A DNA stretch of 64,000 nt. It comes from Zeugodacus cucurbitae (taxonomy: Eukaryota; Arthropoda; Insecta; Diptera; Tephritidae). Position numbers and translations under genes: made by a program. Shown piece by piece: positions 48,219-61,520 of the stretch (the first letter of the stretch is position 1; every line of letters begins with the position of its first letter). The stretch covers positions 61,102,232-61,166,231 of the forward strand of contig NC_071668.1 of the NCBI RefSeq assembly GCF_028554725.1. Reading direction: 5' to 3'. The notes beneath the pieces were generated by a model that saw nothing but the letters and a program-made list of their open reading frames with translations, was not told the DNA's origin and ran no database searches.

Positions 48219-49116
48219 TAGGGATGCAAACATCGTGAAATGAAACATCGATGGTTCGATGTATCGATGTTTCTTCAAAACCCATCGAAATCAAAAACAT
48301 CGGCCATTGAAACATCGATACATCGAAACATCGATATATTTTTGAAATTTTTTTTGGATACAGAAGAAGAAGCATAAATAAAGGAAATGAAGTACGTCTT
48401 AAGTTGATACATTTTATTTCACTTAGCATTATATGTCTGTTAAAGTTTTTTCTCAATAAATAACAGAATTTGAAAACAAGGACAAGGAAAGTTTTTTCAC
48501 TGATATTTTTTTCGATTTTACTTCTGCGTGATAGTTGCCCTGGGTTTAGAAAACGGTCGTTTACTCGGCACTGAAGTAGCCACAATGTGTAAATATTAAT
48601 AAGTCTATTTATACAACTCCGGAAACACAGTATTCATGTCAACCCAAACTCTATTGGCTTCTGATTGGTAGGGGTAACAGCTGAGATACACTTTCCTTCA
48701 ACCTTCGGTCCCTGTAACTGTAGATAAATTTGATGGCTTATATTTCACCTTTTGGTGGACCAAATGTTTATTCTGGTTCCAAATATCAAACGAGTATTCT
48801 GTTTCACACTCATCCGAAGATTCCGTTGTATCAGCGCGATTCTTTGATTTTTTTATAAAAAAAAAGGTATTTCTTTTAACAATAGCATCTTTAAAATGTT
48901 AATTTGAATCTGATCTAACGCAGTAGCCTATGGAGTTAATACCCGAAAAAGTGTGAAGGTGTGAAATCAAATTTTTATATAAAACATCGACATAAAACAT
49001 CGTTGAAAGTGACATCGATGCATCGATGTTTTTAGATTCGAGACATGGCTAACATCGATGCTTTTTGACGAAAACATCGATGTTTCAAAAACATCGATGC
49101 ATCGTTTGCATCCCTA
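48219..49116 (-). mobile_element. hAT-family transposon relic with CATCGATG subterminal repeats
   Basis: The ends TAGGGATGCAAAC and GTTTGCATCCCTA are exact inverted repeats, and both flanks carry the 8-base duplication TATGTATT (48211-48218 and 49117-49124), which defines hAT transposition. Both arms (about 48232-48335 and 48985-49105) are packed with ATCGAT words such as ACATCGATG. The middle holds a broken minus-strand transposase. Length is 898 bases against about 2.5-4 kb for autonomous hATs. Confidence 0.93.
48440..48850 (-). pseudogene. hAT transposase C-terminal relic (dimerisation domain)
   Basis: A minus-strand frame near 48595-48520 reads YLHIVATSVPSKRPFSKP, then RATITQK and a stop. 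This is the conserved hAT C-terminal segment (consensus ATSVPSER-FS-AG with an IT-KRNR region after it). Further upstream (about 48850-48690) a frame gives SSDECETEYSFDIWNQNK and later text ending FPELYK. Stops and shifts interrupt every frame. No BED zinc finger or DDE residues remain. Confidence 0.78.
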
Positions 49117-49124
49117 TATGTATT

Positions 49125-51930
49125 ATAATATAATAATTAAAACGCATAAATTTGCAAAGGATTTATTTATATATACATAATTGAATGATTCTATGAAAAC
49201 CAACATTTATTATGGTAACTCTATTACTAGATCAGGCGATTGGCAGTGTTGCATTTTTATAAGCCAATATATCACGTATACGCAGTGTATGCCGTAAAGA
49301 ACCGCATGGGCATATTTATAGCATCACTGTTGTCAAATAATTTATGTTAATAACAACACATCTATTATACATCTATCATAAGAAAACGGCACAAATTAAA
49401 ATACAAATATAGTCAATAACACATTCCCGCAAAATTTATTTATTTTTTATAATACGTACTTGTCGGCATATGAAGAAGTTGTGGAAGTTTGCGATTTTTT
49501 CAGTCATTTCATAAGTAATATATCTTCTTTATTATTATTTTCCATACTCTTCTGATTAAATGAAAATTTTATTGAAAGGAAATATTATTAAAGTAATTGA
49601 TACTCAACATACATATCCATTTAGTTATAGACAAATAAGTGATTTGGTTTTCAGATGAGCACCTCACATTATACTAATATATGAAGTGTTTCCGAATAAT
49701 TTCAGATTATAAAGTGTGTAAGTGTACTTTTGTGGTATGCCTAAGGGGTTTTCCCATCCTATTTTTATTTTCTCCAATAATTAAATTTATTTGTCTTTTC
49801 TTGCTAATCTATTAAACAATAAATTCTCTAATCTATCAATACCTCACACTTTGCGTTATTAATGATAAATGCGATTTTCTCTAAACTGACAGTTCAGCAG
49901 AAAACATGCTTATGCTTACATGCTGCCACAAGTTTACGCCCATAACACTACTAATACAATTTTAACAGAGATTTTAGTTAAGCCGAATTACAACAGTATT
50001 TTCGCAAGCATTTCAGATATGAATATATTTTATATACTAACATATAAACTAAAGTTGCATTATTAGCCTATGTTGGCTGTAAATTATATGATTTACACTG
50101 AATAAACATTGTATTATAATTATTTTTATTATTTTCAGACTAGTGCATAACTCGTTTTCAGTTTCATGAAACCATTTTATTAAGTCTTAATACTTCTCAA
50201 CATACACACTCTGAGATACCATATATCATTGCTTTGACATGTGGTCAAAGATATGTTGTAAATTTTCACATAAATCATATGTTGAGGTTGAACTAAACGG
50301 CATATTAAACCAACACTGGCAGACAACATGTCACCGAATGATTGTCAAGTTTATAAGCTGTAAAGGTTTTGTTAAAATTGTGCGATTATCTGTAAGACAT
50401 GTGTTGTCGTCTGAGAAAAATTTTAACACACAATTTCCACATTAAATGTCTACGTATCACTAATCACCTGTATTTTTTCAGAAGTACATTTAGTTGTGCT
50501 CAATAATTTAAACACTTCGTAAGGAAGGCATATGAGAGTTTAAAGTTTTCTAAACTTTAATGGTTGAAGGTCTTTAAACTATGCTTTCTGATGTATATTA
50601 TAGCCAAAGGCTACAAGGCTGAATATCAGTGATAAAGTGTACCGCCAGTGTACCACCACAGCGCACCAACACGGTGATGGCATAAGTTATATATCAGTCC
50701 ACTGCCCGTACTATTATTTTGCCGCATGCATAAACTAAATTGCATATAAACTACGTTGTTACAATTTCCGACTGTTAGTTTTACCTACACATATTCGCTT
50801 TTACTGCCCATTATTCGCGTTATTTGTGGTAAGATTAACAAGCGTGTAATTCATGTATATTTGATACTCTTTCTCGCTCCGACGACTTTAACGCATAAAA
50901 CCTTTTTGTGAAGTAAGCTGAAAATTCGAGTGTGTGTCAGTGCTTTTGTACAAATACCTTGTTGTTGTTAGCCACGTACCGTAAAATATGCAATGGATTG
51001 TTAATAGTTTGCGCTTTGTGGGACTCAAATCCATTCAATACACAACGATATCCCTCAGTTTTTAAATGCCGTAAATTTATTTACGATTGTGCTATCAAAA
51101 TTAATACATTTATATAAGCTTTTTGTTTTGTAAGTTTGATGGCACTATTTCTTGTTTTTTTTTGATTTTTTAATAATGCGTTTGAGTATTTGTTACGGTC
51201 AGATATGTATGTCTTTATTACAATTAAGGATGATTTAGTTGACTTATTGACTTGACTGACTCAGCGATCACAAACAAAACAGCAACACGAATTAAACACA
51301 GTCGGTGACTTTTTAGTAAATTTTTAGCAGACGCCCGTCTCTTGTGTTACAGTGTTTACCATAACAATAAAATCTGAAATATTCCAATCTAATGTACACA
51401 AAACATGTTGTATATATATTAGGGCTGTACTTTATCTTATTAAACGAATATATAAATAACGATATATTTGAGCTCTTTGAATTGTCGCATAGAAGGACAC
51501 GATACATACTAGTTTGGATTATCCATGAAGAATCAATGCAAAAGCTATTTATATTAAATACACTACTAATAATTATTAATAAACCTTCGATTATTACAGC
51601 TCCTACCACTGCATAACATTTCTTAATAATATCTCCTTAAGGGGCTATACCAGTGTAACCCATGAAAAATTAGGCGATTTTCGTGTATTTTTTTTTTTTT
51701 TTTGAAGTACTCAATCGAATATTTCGAAGTTTTTTGACATATGTAATAAAGTATACTTTCAACTATATTTTAACATTTTTTTCACAAAAATATTGAAAAA
51801 TAACGGAGTTATGTGCTGTCTTGGGAGGTGCCAAAAAAAAGAATAGCTGAAACAAAAAAATTCACAAAGGTTATCAAAGTTGAAGGTACTTTCCATACAA
51901 TGTGCTACGATTTTTGAAAAATATCAAAAA
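49125..51930. other. AT-rich stretch with nothing firmly recognised
   Basis: There is no gene. From about 51637 the text (TTAAGGGGCTATACCAGTGT, then AGGCGATTTTCG) looks like the start of an interspersed repeat, but I cannot pair it with a second end. Confidence 0.45.
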
Positions 51931-52161
51931 CTAGCATACAGCTCCGGCTTCGCACGGGATTAAACAAACATTTCAAAAGTTCGCCCACACCCTGGAACTA
52001 TTTCTAGAAAGTTGATATTCTAATAATAAATATAGCCTATGTTACTCGGTATAGCTTTCCAATGGTGAATGAAGAATTTTTGATTTCGGCACAGTAGTTT
52101 TTAAGTTTATTCCTTACAAACATACATACAAATCGTTCCTTTTTATAATAGTAGTATAGAT
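51931..52161 (+). repeat. Helitron-like repeat, copy B
   Basis: It opens CTAGCATACAGCTCCGGCTT and CGCACGGGATTAAACAAACA like the other copies, then has its own interior (TCGCCCACACCCTGG, CCTATGTTACTCGGTATAGC). It closes with ACATACATACAAATCG and TTTATAATAGTAGTATAGA. The closing text is the style of end seen in Lep1-like Helitrons and some RTE-derived SINEs of insects. It is the only copy here with both ends readable. Confidence 0.65.
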
Positions 52162-54671
52162 TAAGAAAATTGCTGAAAAAAAAATTTCGTTTTTTTAATG
52201 CCACTTAAGTATACATTTTTTTACAAATCACAGTGATATAAAGCTCTACAAAATATGCTTAAATCGTATTATAACACAATAATTACTATGTAGATAATAG
52301 CTTCCTTAATGATCTTTTCATTAATATTCCTGCATTTTAAGACCCTTATTCTTCAACAGACACATTATGTCAACTATGTCTATGAGTAGTAAATATATCC
52401 AAAAAAATTAAATGCCAATGGAAGTCAGATTACCTATCAGTTATTTTTGCACCGCTATACTGTTGATAACCGTTTCCTGCCGTTTGCTTTAATTGTAGCC
52501 ACCCGCTGTACTTAGGTTGCCTTCTATTAATAAAATTAATTACTATTTGTTCTGTTATAATTTACACAAGCATTTCGAATCACGTGCTGGTGTCCATTAG
52601 TAAACATTGAAATAATTGAGACCTTGTGGCTCTTCTGTTTTTACTTCGGCGTCTTCTTGTTTTTACTCCAAATAAAGATTTTAGCATGACAATGGTGCAG
52701 CAACAACAACAGAACCCCAAATATTTATCAGCTAACTAAGAAGTGAGAAAAATCATATTTGAATCATTAGAAAGCTCAACAATAACTAAAAATTAACTTG
52801 TATAAAGTTTGGTTGTGGTGTCATTTTTAATATTTTTATGTTATGAATTATGAATATAATGATCTAACAGTGGAATAGTGCGTATGAGCAACATTTTCGC
52901 TCATATTTTTAACGTTGTGCAAATATTATATGCTTACCAATCTCAGACGTAGATTAAAGATATTGATATCTGTGGGATCTTGCTATAGAAAATTAGACTC
53001 AAATGTTTTAATTTTCTAATAGTCAAACTCTGCGGTGATTATCCAACTACTAGCTACTAGCTAACTAGCACTTTCAAATGCGAACAAAAATCAAAGTAGA
53101 GGAAATAGATTTGTGAGTTGAATGCATATATCTTCTTATGTTTTTAGTTCTCCTTAAATCACATTTCGGATTTCAAAGTGGCATTACGTATTTTTCTTCG
53201 AACCAGAACTTTTACTTAACTCCCAATAAAACTTCCATTAATTTTTGGCCAAACCCTTAAATACTTTACAACGCATCATCAGCATTATTTAAAAAAACTT
53301 AAAATTAAAATTTATTATTTTATTGGAAATATAATATAAACATAAATTTTATATAATATAACGCTTTCATGTTGCCTTAGGCAAATGTATATGTATGTAC
53401 AATAGCTGGAAAATTTGTATACATTTGTGTAATGTTGCCACCTTATTATCATATGAATTTTCTATTAAAATTCCACCCATGGCGCATGACGCTTTGCAGC
53501 GTTGGTGTGATAAGTTTATTCACATAATTGCTGAATTTATTTGCTGACATTTTTTATGCGATTTTAACGTACACGAAAGAAGAACAACAAAAAACGTCAT
53601 ATAGCCAGGTGTGCACATCACAGGGGGTAGTTATGTAGCGAGATGACGCATATAAATACATATAAGTATATATACAATAATGTGGATATGTTCCGTAAAA
53701 AATTACTTGTATCACTATATACCTGCATATGCAAACAAAGAAAATTGTGCGTTAACTTTTTTGTGTTTGCTAATTTTCTGCAATTTGGCTTTCGGCAGCT
53801 TATTGCAGTGATGGATGGTGGAATTCACAGCCAGAAAAAAATATGTGTAAACAGTTAACAGAAAATGTGTACATTAAAAAAAAACACCAGCTCTGCTGCG
53901 GATCCTTGGTTTCTCATGAAGACTTGTATTTTCGTATGATAGGAGAGCTTAATAAGCCCTAGAAAATAGAGCTGGACATTATTATTATTGCAAATCTGTA
54001 CTGAAAATATTCTATAGAACAACCCAAAATCTAATTAAATATTAAAAGCCTATCTTGACATCGACGTCATTGATTACCGTTAAGAAATTTAAAGAGGCTT
54101 GGTAACCGTTTAAAAGTAAAAGTAATTCAATGAAATAAATACATTATTGCTGTACAGTTTGTTTAAAACCGTTTGTTATAACCGACTAATTTACAATAAT
54201 AAAATAAGGCACCAAAAAAAAAAATGATGATACAATGAAAAATTATACATTCCTAATTTTTCAGATTGTCTCAGCGATGGTTGGCAGAAAGAGAAGCACA
54301 CAACTTTCAGTGTACGGAATTGTGCCAGATTAATTACGAAAACTCTTGAGAGATTGTTGATGAGATATAATGAACGCCAATCAACAAATTGACAAATGAC
54401 GACAGAGGCAATAATTTGGCATACATTTGGCAAATTATTTGCAACAGCACTCGGAAAGTTTATGTTTATACCGCACCATAACAAAAACGATAAGAAATTG
54501 AGGAAAAGGAATATAATGAATAAGCTTATAAAAAACTGGAAAAAATCAAATCAAATTAATTTTCCTCATCGCCTTCATGCACTTTTCTTCAATGGTTTTT
54601 CATACTTCTTTCATTTTTCGTGTTCTTTCTTTTCATTTTATGTACTTTTTTTTATTTCCGTGATGGTGTAG
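52162..54671. other. AT-rich stretch with nothing recognised
   Basis: I see no gene, RNA gene or repeat terminus. The final 80 bases are strongly pyrimidine-rich and lead into the candidate exon at 54672. Confidence 0.45.
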
Positions 54672-54800
54672 CGTCGCTACCTCATACCTACAGCCACCAA
54701 AAAATGCCTGCGGTGCCGGACAAACGAGTGTGTGACAGGCAGCGTGAACTTTGAAGTTTTACTAGCTCACGCTACTCTGCAGCGATGTACACTGACACTG
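54672..54800 (+). CDS. Candidate internal coding exon, phase 0 on both sides
   Basis: A long pyrimidine tract (about 54605-54655) ends in GTGATGGTGTAG, a usable acceptor. The following 129 bases are open in one frame (43 codons: RRYLIPTATKKCLRCRTNEC, VTGSVNFEVLLAHATLQRC, TLTL) and end at a good donor, CACTG|GTAAGC. The length is a multiple of three, so the exon would be symmetric. It is markedly more GC-rich than the surrounding DNA. An alternative acceptor (CCTACAG at 54687) would give another reading with an early stop. I do not recognise the peptide. Confidence 0.27.
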
Positions 54801-57554
54801 GTAAGCATACAATTGATCTCGACTTATTTACGGGAATTGGATATTTACTATGAATGTATTTAAATTAGAAATCATACAATCCAATGGCTACCATAATGCG
54901 GAATACACAAAGCTTATGAACTATACAAGATTTTCGCTACTAAGGAATTATATCATAAATACATACATATATGCATATGTAACCGTACATTTGAAGTCAT
55001 TTGTGGGATTTGAAGACGTGTAGTTGCACCAATCAGCAGACCCCTTATTGCTACTGACCGGCAATCATTATTAAACGTTGTGTGTTTATTTTTAATTTTT
55101 TGGTACTATCTGTATTTAATTCAATTTAGACTTTATTCCACACTTTCTTGTGAAGTTTACACGTACCGTTTTAAAGTTATTTCTTAGACCTGTCAATTCT
55201 CTTTACAGCCACATGGGTCCCATTAGCACCGCCAAACGTATAATTTCACACCATACTCTCTAAAGGTATACGTTTACTTTACGTTTTACACAAGTCGCTG
55301 TCATTTGAAACTCTCATTCCTTCTTCGTTACTTCTTGTCTTCAATCTGCCCCATCGGAATAGCTTTACACAATTCGTCAAGTGAAGTTATGCAAAGGCAG
55401 CAAGAGTGGCTGCAGCGGTCGTTAAAATTGTCAGGCTTCACCACTACAACTACAGCCATAAGAACAACAACAACAGCAGGAGCAACAAGTAAAACAGTCG
55501 CAGCTATAATTTATACGGTACTTGGACAGCTACACTTGGTGGCGGCAAATAAGACACGATTGCACCATATGTGGTCCCTGCTTGACTTATCGCTGATATC
55601 TTCCAACTGCCATTTCTCATATCAGTGATGAATTAAGACAATATCATATTAAACTATATTGATTCTGAAGCATACAGTGGTATCTATTTCGAAGATCGAG
55701 CAATATATATTTGAATGCAATAATTTCGGTGTAGTAATGTAATGTAGTCTTCTATTTGTCAGTTAGCATAAAAACTATAAAATTGTGCTTGGTATATTTT
55801 TCAAAATCAAAACGAATCATAACTTCGCTACGCGATTCAATTTCAATAGATCTTTTGCCTTTAATACACTCACACTGCGCGATCAAATTGGCGTTCCATT
55901 GAATTATAAAAAAAATACACTCACACACAGCTGCGCAATCAGATTGACGTTGACATTGTATTATAAACAAAAAGCTTTAGTATATTACTCATACGCCGAG
56001 GTGTACTGCGAATGTTGTAAAGCATAACCATTATTAAGGGTAGATAGGAAAATAATATGCCCGATATTTATAACTTATGCAGATTCAAAGAAAAATTTGA
56101 AAATGGTTGTTTAAAACTTTTCTTTTAGCTTTGAAAAATCATTTATCAAACTGCCTTTGTCTGAATTTCAATGTTTATTAGACTACGGTTTATTTAATTT
56201 TAACATATTTACTACTTACTTTAAAATCACAACGAACATTTGGTCAAATTATAATAATTACAAAAACTCTTAAAAGCCACGCGAAAATTTATAATCACTT
56301 CAAAAAATTTATTTTAGTTAATTTTTTCTTATCTACATTTTTGACATAGAAATAAAATCTTGCAGAGGAACTGATCTTAAGCAATTTATGGCTAAATTTT
56401 CGGTGACCCTTTATATTTAGTTTGTAAAATGCGTTTGGTCGTTTGTCATACTTTTGCCGCAGTTTAACTACAAAACACATAAATATTCAATTGCGAAGCG
56501 CTAAAATACTTTATTAGACACATTCAATGGATGAGAAAATGTATATGTTTGCAATAAAATGAGTGCAGGAAATAATGACATCACATATCGAAGTAACGCA
56601 GTCAACTTATTTGTAAACGTTAAGGCTGCTAATGTTTTTCGAAAACGCACTCGCGTTCCAATTTCTGTCCAAATTGACTTAATAGTGCTTTTCCCCCCTC
56701 TCTTAAATTTAAAGTCTCAATTTATCACTCAACTACTCCCTCATAATGACGAAAGTGTTGATTTGCGAACTACATCTTACTCTCTCCAGTGCTCACTTAT
56801 TTAGTACACTGAGAAAAATAAGTTTGAGTTTCCTAGTTCATAGCTCACATTATTTGCGGCGAATTTTCGCAATCGCTCTAATGTTGTGGTTAATTCATTA
56901 AAAATGATAGTAAACAAAACTGATTTACCTTAAGCTAGTTTACTCTTACATATTTACATATATTTTTCTGAGTACATCGTATATTTATTCCGTAGCTGTA
57001 GCGACTCACAGGCGAACGAATGTTAAACAAAACAAAGTCCAAGTGTCGTGAAGCACTTAATATGCACAAATGTCAAGAAAAAGTTAAAAACAAAAGTGTA
57101 AATAATCATTAGAGAGAAGAAAGAGAGAATAGACAAAACTACGACGGAAAAATTATGTGATTTACCAAAAAACCGTCGTATAATAATGTCACACCAATAA
57201 CAATAATAGGGTACTAATGATCTTACGTCAGGCAACGAAAAATGAAGCTGTTAAATGTCAACGCATCGTCACACTTAGCTTTTTGGAAAATAACAATTGA
57301 AAAGAAAAGAAACAAAAGAAAAGTTTCAACTTACTTAGCACAACGTTTGTTTTCAAATTATATTTCTCAATTCAGTAAGTGTCTTTCATAGAACGTTCCC
57401 TTGGCAATTCGTCTGTTACTATGCAGTGTTGTGCAATTAAATACTGATGGTACCTTTCACGATAATTTTCGACAATACTATGCTATACCATGCAGCGTTT
57501 GAAAGAATAGCAAAATAATCTTATTGTATTTAAGTACTACATAGCGTACATAAC
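54801..57554. other. AT-rich stretch; one low-complexity open frame
   Basis: A 107-codon frame at 55305-55625 has a hydrophobic start (LSFLLRYFLSSICPIGIA) and a Thr-rich middle from an ACAACA-type repeat. It begins with TTG, not ATG, so I do not call it a gene. Confidence 0.4.
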
Positions 57555-58162
57555 ACACTATGAAGGGGCACATTTGGATGTAATTTTTTTGGAGAAGTGG
57601 GCGTGGCCCCGCCCCCAAATTGGTTTTTTGTACATATCTCGGAAACCAATAAAGCCATATAAACCAAACTTTCTGCAGTCGTTTTTTAAGCCACTTCTTA
57701 ACACAGTCCAAAAATTAAAGAAATCGGATCATAACCACGCCCACCTCCCATACAAAGGTTAGGTTGAAAATTACTAAAAAAATTACTAACGAAAAACGTC
57801 AAAAACACTAAATTTCACATAAGAAATGGTAGATGAAAGCTGCACTCAGATTTATTTACAAAATGGAAAATGGGCGTGGCGTCGCCCACTTATGGGTCAA
57901 AAACCATATCTCAGGAACTACTCGACCGATTTCAATGAAACTTGGTTTGTAATAGGTTCCTTACATCCCAATGATGTGCTGTGAAAATAGGCTAAATCGC
58001 TTCACAACCACGCCTACTTCCTATATACCACATTTTTGAAGACGATCTGAATCGTTTACTTTACAATATATAAAGTAAGCACTAGTTTATAGTGTGACAG
58101 CCCCATTCTAAATATCGCCGAAATCGTACCATAGATTTTTAAGGCCCAATATATCGAACACG
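57555..58162 (+). repeat. DINE-1/mini-me-like fragment, both ends missing
   Basis: It runs colinear with the complete copies from CACTATGAAGGGGCACATTT through GGGCGTGGCCCCGCCCCC, CACGCCCACCTCCCATACAA and AACCATATCTCAGGAACTAC to AATATATCGAACACGA. It is closest to the fragment nested at 43.1-43.7 kb; both carry the variant AACTTGGTTTGTAATAG. No hairpin or subterminal repeat is present. Confidence 0.83.
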
Positions 58163-60500
58163 AATAAGAATGATATTCTTAGCTATGATTGTATAAGTAT
58201 ATGAATCTTTATGAAAATATATGTGCGATATATTTATAGTAAGTTCAAGGCTTCTTTACATACATATACGTATGTAAGTTTAAATGTGCCATGTCTTTTG
58301 TTGCCCTGTCTGCCAAGTTTGTAGACCATTTCAGACTTAGACTCAGTCTGGTCGTTTACTATGTATGTTAGCATACGCAATGTTATTATTCGGTAGAAAT
58401 GTCCTTCAGCGCACTACGAATTTTTTTCACATTTTCGTTATTTTGTCTGCACTGCTTCGGTTGAATGTCTGTATGAGAATGAATTCGTTTTGTTTGTCTT
58501 ACCAACTAAATTGCCGGCTGGTATTTTATTTTGTTGGTGGCATATCTTCAGCGTACAATTGGACTCCAAACTGCTTATTTCAAGCATATATGGACTTCCA
58601 TATATAGATATACTTTATTCTTGTTCTTCTAATGCAGTTTGTACATGTTTGACCTTGCATATAATTTCTAGTTTTTTATTCCTTGTTTACACATTCTCAG
58701 AAATATATACACATACTGAGAGAGTATGGTAATAAGAGCACGATTAGTTTGCGAAGGTTTGAAAAAGGAGCGTGCCATGTATCCTGTCACAGTATGGCAT
58801 TCGGTTGCACAATAGCGAAGCAACCGCGCTGTCAGGTGAATCTGCGGGTTTTTTTATGCGATAGTGGGGTACTTCGTTATTATTATTATTATTATGCTTC
58901 AATGCATATATACATATATTGTCAAATGTCTTGTGCAAGAATTACTGATCGGCTTCAATGAATGAACAAGTAAATGCTCCACTTCTATACTAAGAGATTA
59001 AAGTCACATTAGTGGTAATACAGTTAGGGGTTTTGTGTATTTAGGGGGTTATATAACTTTTGTGGGTCCGGAAAATTCGAAATTTTTTATGCCATATTTT
59101 CAAAAGCGTTTTGAGCCAAAGTTATATGTCTTTACAGCGCGCATTATGTTTATGTTACGCAGCATGATGACAACTAACACTACTTTTAATTGCAAAGTGA
59201 GTGGTGATAGTACAGGCAATTTTAAATAGTTTGGGATAATTGACCACGTCATCCTGGTTTGACGATTTTGCCGAATGGTGTTTCGTTCATTTGCAATTTA
59301 GGAGTAATTTCAAGGCCGAATGTGCCGTTTGTTTGCCTACTAACAGGTGTCAAGTTGTCCCTATTCCCGTTAACCTTGGTGGTGAAAATGAGTGGAATTG
59401 GTTCCGGAATTATTTTTTTCTTTTCGCTTTTTATATTTTTCTAGTCAACTCGAATAAAATTTTCTTATTATTATCTTCCTCGCAATTTTTCCATATTTAC
59501 TCACTTTCTAATCTTTTTATGGCTTTCCACGAATTTTTCAAGACTAAAATTAGCCAGATTGGTTTGGCCGTTCTCTTTTTTTTTGCGGGAGAAATAAACA
59601 GCAATTCATTTTTATATTATATTATTATCAAGCGACAATTTTTTTTAATTCCGCACACGACCATTCAGTAGGGACCGCGCGAGTGATCTTAACCTCCCTC
59701 CCGTACCTACGTGCCTGAGTGACGCCTAAAACTCTACAACGCATATATACGCGATATTACACTAAACGAAATTCCAAAAACAAAAATTTAATTTTTTTGG
59801 AAATCCTGACTACCCCTGACCCCACTGCAGAGTGCACCAACGAATATTATTTATTAACATTATGCATATTTTTTTGGTTGTGATAGGGTGAAACGCCCTT
59901 CAATCGTTTATTTACCATAAAAATGGATAGCATTCACTGCCCAATCGATAGCAATTCATGATTTCAGTCGGCCGCATTAATATTTTAAAGCTACGCTTGT
60001 AAAAAATGGGTTATTTGTTGTGTTTGTAAGCAGTCGTTGATACTATCGGTAGATTTATACACCAACTTGCCGTGGTATAAATTTAATATTGTTTTCAAAG
60101 TGGCATGCATGACAACGCATACAAAGTCTCACTTATACTAAACACTACCAACTTATTTTAAAATCCATTGCCGTCATACCTCCATGACCCTGCCCTAGTC
60201 GTACCATGGCCATGTGCATGTTTTCACATATTCATTGTTGTGCCATGGAATTGTCAGCATGTTGCCGTGGTGACTAGACGGAAACGGTTATGATGCACGT
60301 CTATATTTGAAGTTGATAATAATTTTTCAAATTATGAATATACTTGTAGTATATTTAGGCATGGTCTTTAAAAGCGCTTTTGCTAAGTAAAAATATCTGC
60401 TGGTTATAAAATTTGTTTATAACACTAAAAATTCATTTTAAAGTTATATGTTTTCACATTGCACATCTTCTGTTGGTTATACTTTCCTGTGAGTATTCGC
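58163..60500. other. Non-coding stretch; TTA microsatellite and a possible DINE-1-like scrap
   Basis: A TTA repeat lies at about 58876-58895. Near 59370-59415, CCTTGGTGGTGAAAATGAGT followed by GGAATTGGTTCCGGAATTA resembles an inner block of the DINE-1-like copies (GGTGGTGAAAACGAGTGAAA at about 7192). It is too short to be sure. I see no gene. Confidence 0.45.
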
Positions 60501-60600
60501 AAATTTAAAATTTATTTTGGCGCGCAAAAGGCAAAAGTTAACAGGCAACGCTTTTTATTTTTATTTGGTTGTCGGGAATTTGCTGCACAACTGAAGTAGA
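60501..60600 (+). repeat. Dispersed non-coding repeat, partner at 3985-4080
   Basis: It is colinear with the partner, including AAAATTTATTT, GCGCGC, GGCA-AAGTTA, a GTTG-CGGGAA block and GCACAACTGAA. The flanks do not align. Confidence 0.65.
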
Positions 60601-61520
60601 AATAACAAGTGTGCAACCTTACTACCCAAAAATTATGTTATTTTTATATATTTATTAAAATATTTGTAATAAAACTGTTAAACGCATTTTTATCTTGACA
60701 TTTTAGAATTAAGATTTTTCGCTTTTTTATCGGATTTGTAGATTTGTCATATCGATCGGAAAAGACGTGAAACTGCAATGACCTAAAGTACTCTGCAGAA
60801 CAAATCGAGCTGACCTATTGGTTACTATTTCAGTTGAACCGCAAACGACAGCTTTCCCAATCAAAAGCGAATCATTGATACGGTTTCAATGGAAATCGAC
60901 GAAGCGACTGGTATACTATTCGTTTAGGCGCATTATACAAATTGACATGAATTCAAATTAAAATTGCTTAAACAAATGTATATGCACCTATTTTTCTATT
61001 GCATCATTCTTAGAAATGAGAATTTCGGAAATAAATGAGTTTTAATTGAAGATGACGAGATGTGAGCAACATCTACTTTGTTGAATTGAATTGTTTAGAG
61101 AAACGAGTAAAATCACATTATGTAAAGCATACTATACAAAAAGTATCTTATTAAGCCACTATATTCTAGGAATTGTATTCGGTCCAGAAATTTATTGCGA
61201 AATTTCAAATCATTAGGCCATTCCATAAATTATAGTTTAATTCCAGATTGTATATATTATATTTATAACTTTCCTATAAAAATATGAAAACTGCACAAAA
61301 GCTTGAAAAGCTTACGCACTGAAGAACATATGATTCTGGTCAATAAAGCTCTTGCTGCTTTCTAGTTGAAGCGAATCTAGATAGTGTTAAAAATCTCAAG
61401 AGCTGTTTATTAATGTGGAATATTTGATATTATTTGAATATTATTTCATCTGATTTAACCTGATGAATATTGTCTGTACCGAATATTTCATTGCATTTTG
61501 TTTAAAATTATATAACATAC
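60601..61520. other. AT-rich stretch with nothing recognised
   Basis: No gene or repeat terminus is visible. Confidence 0.5.

Noticed and set aside
48208..48585. A 125-codon minus-strand frame in the hAT relic
   Set aside because: Wrong frame. The neighbouring frame carries the hAT ATSVPSKRPFS motif, and this one has no signature.
55305..55625. A 107-codon frame with a hydrophobic start and Thr-rich middle
   Set aside because: There is no ATG at the start, and the Thr run comes from an ACAACA-type simple repeat.
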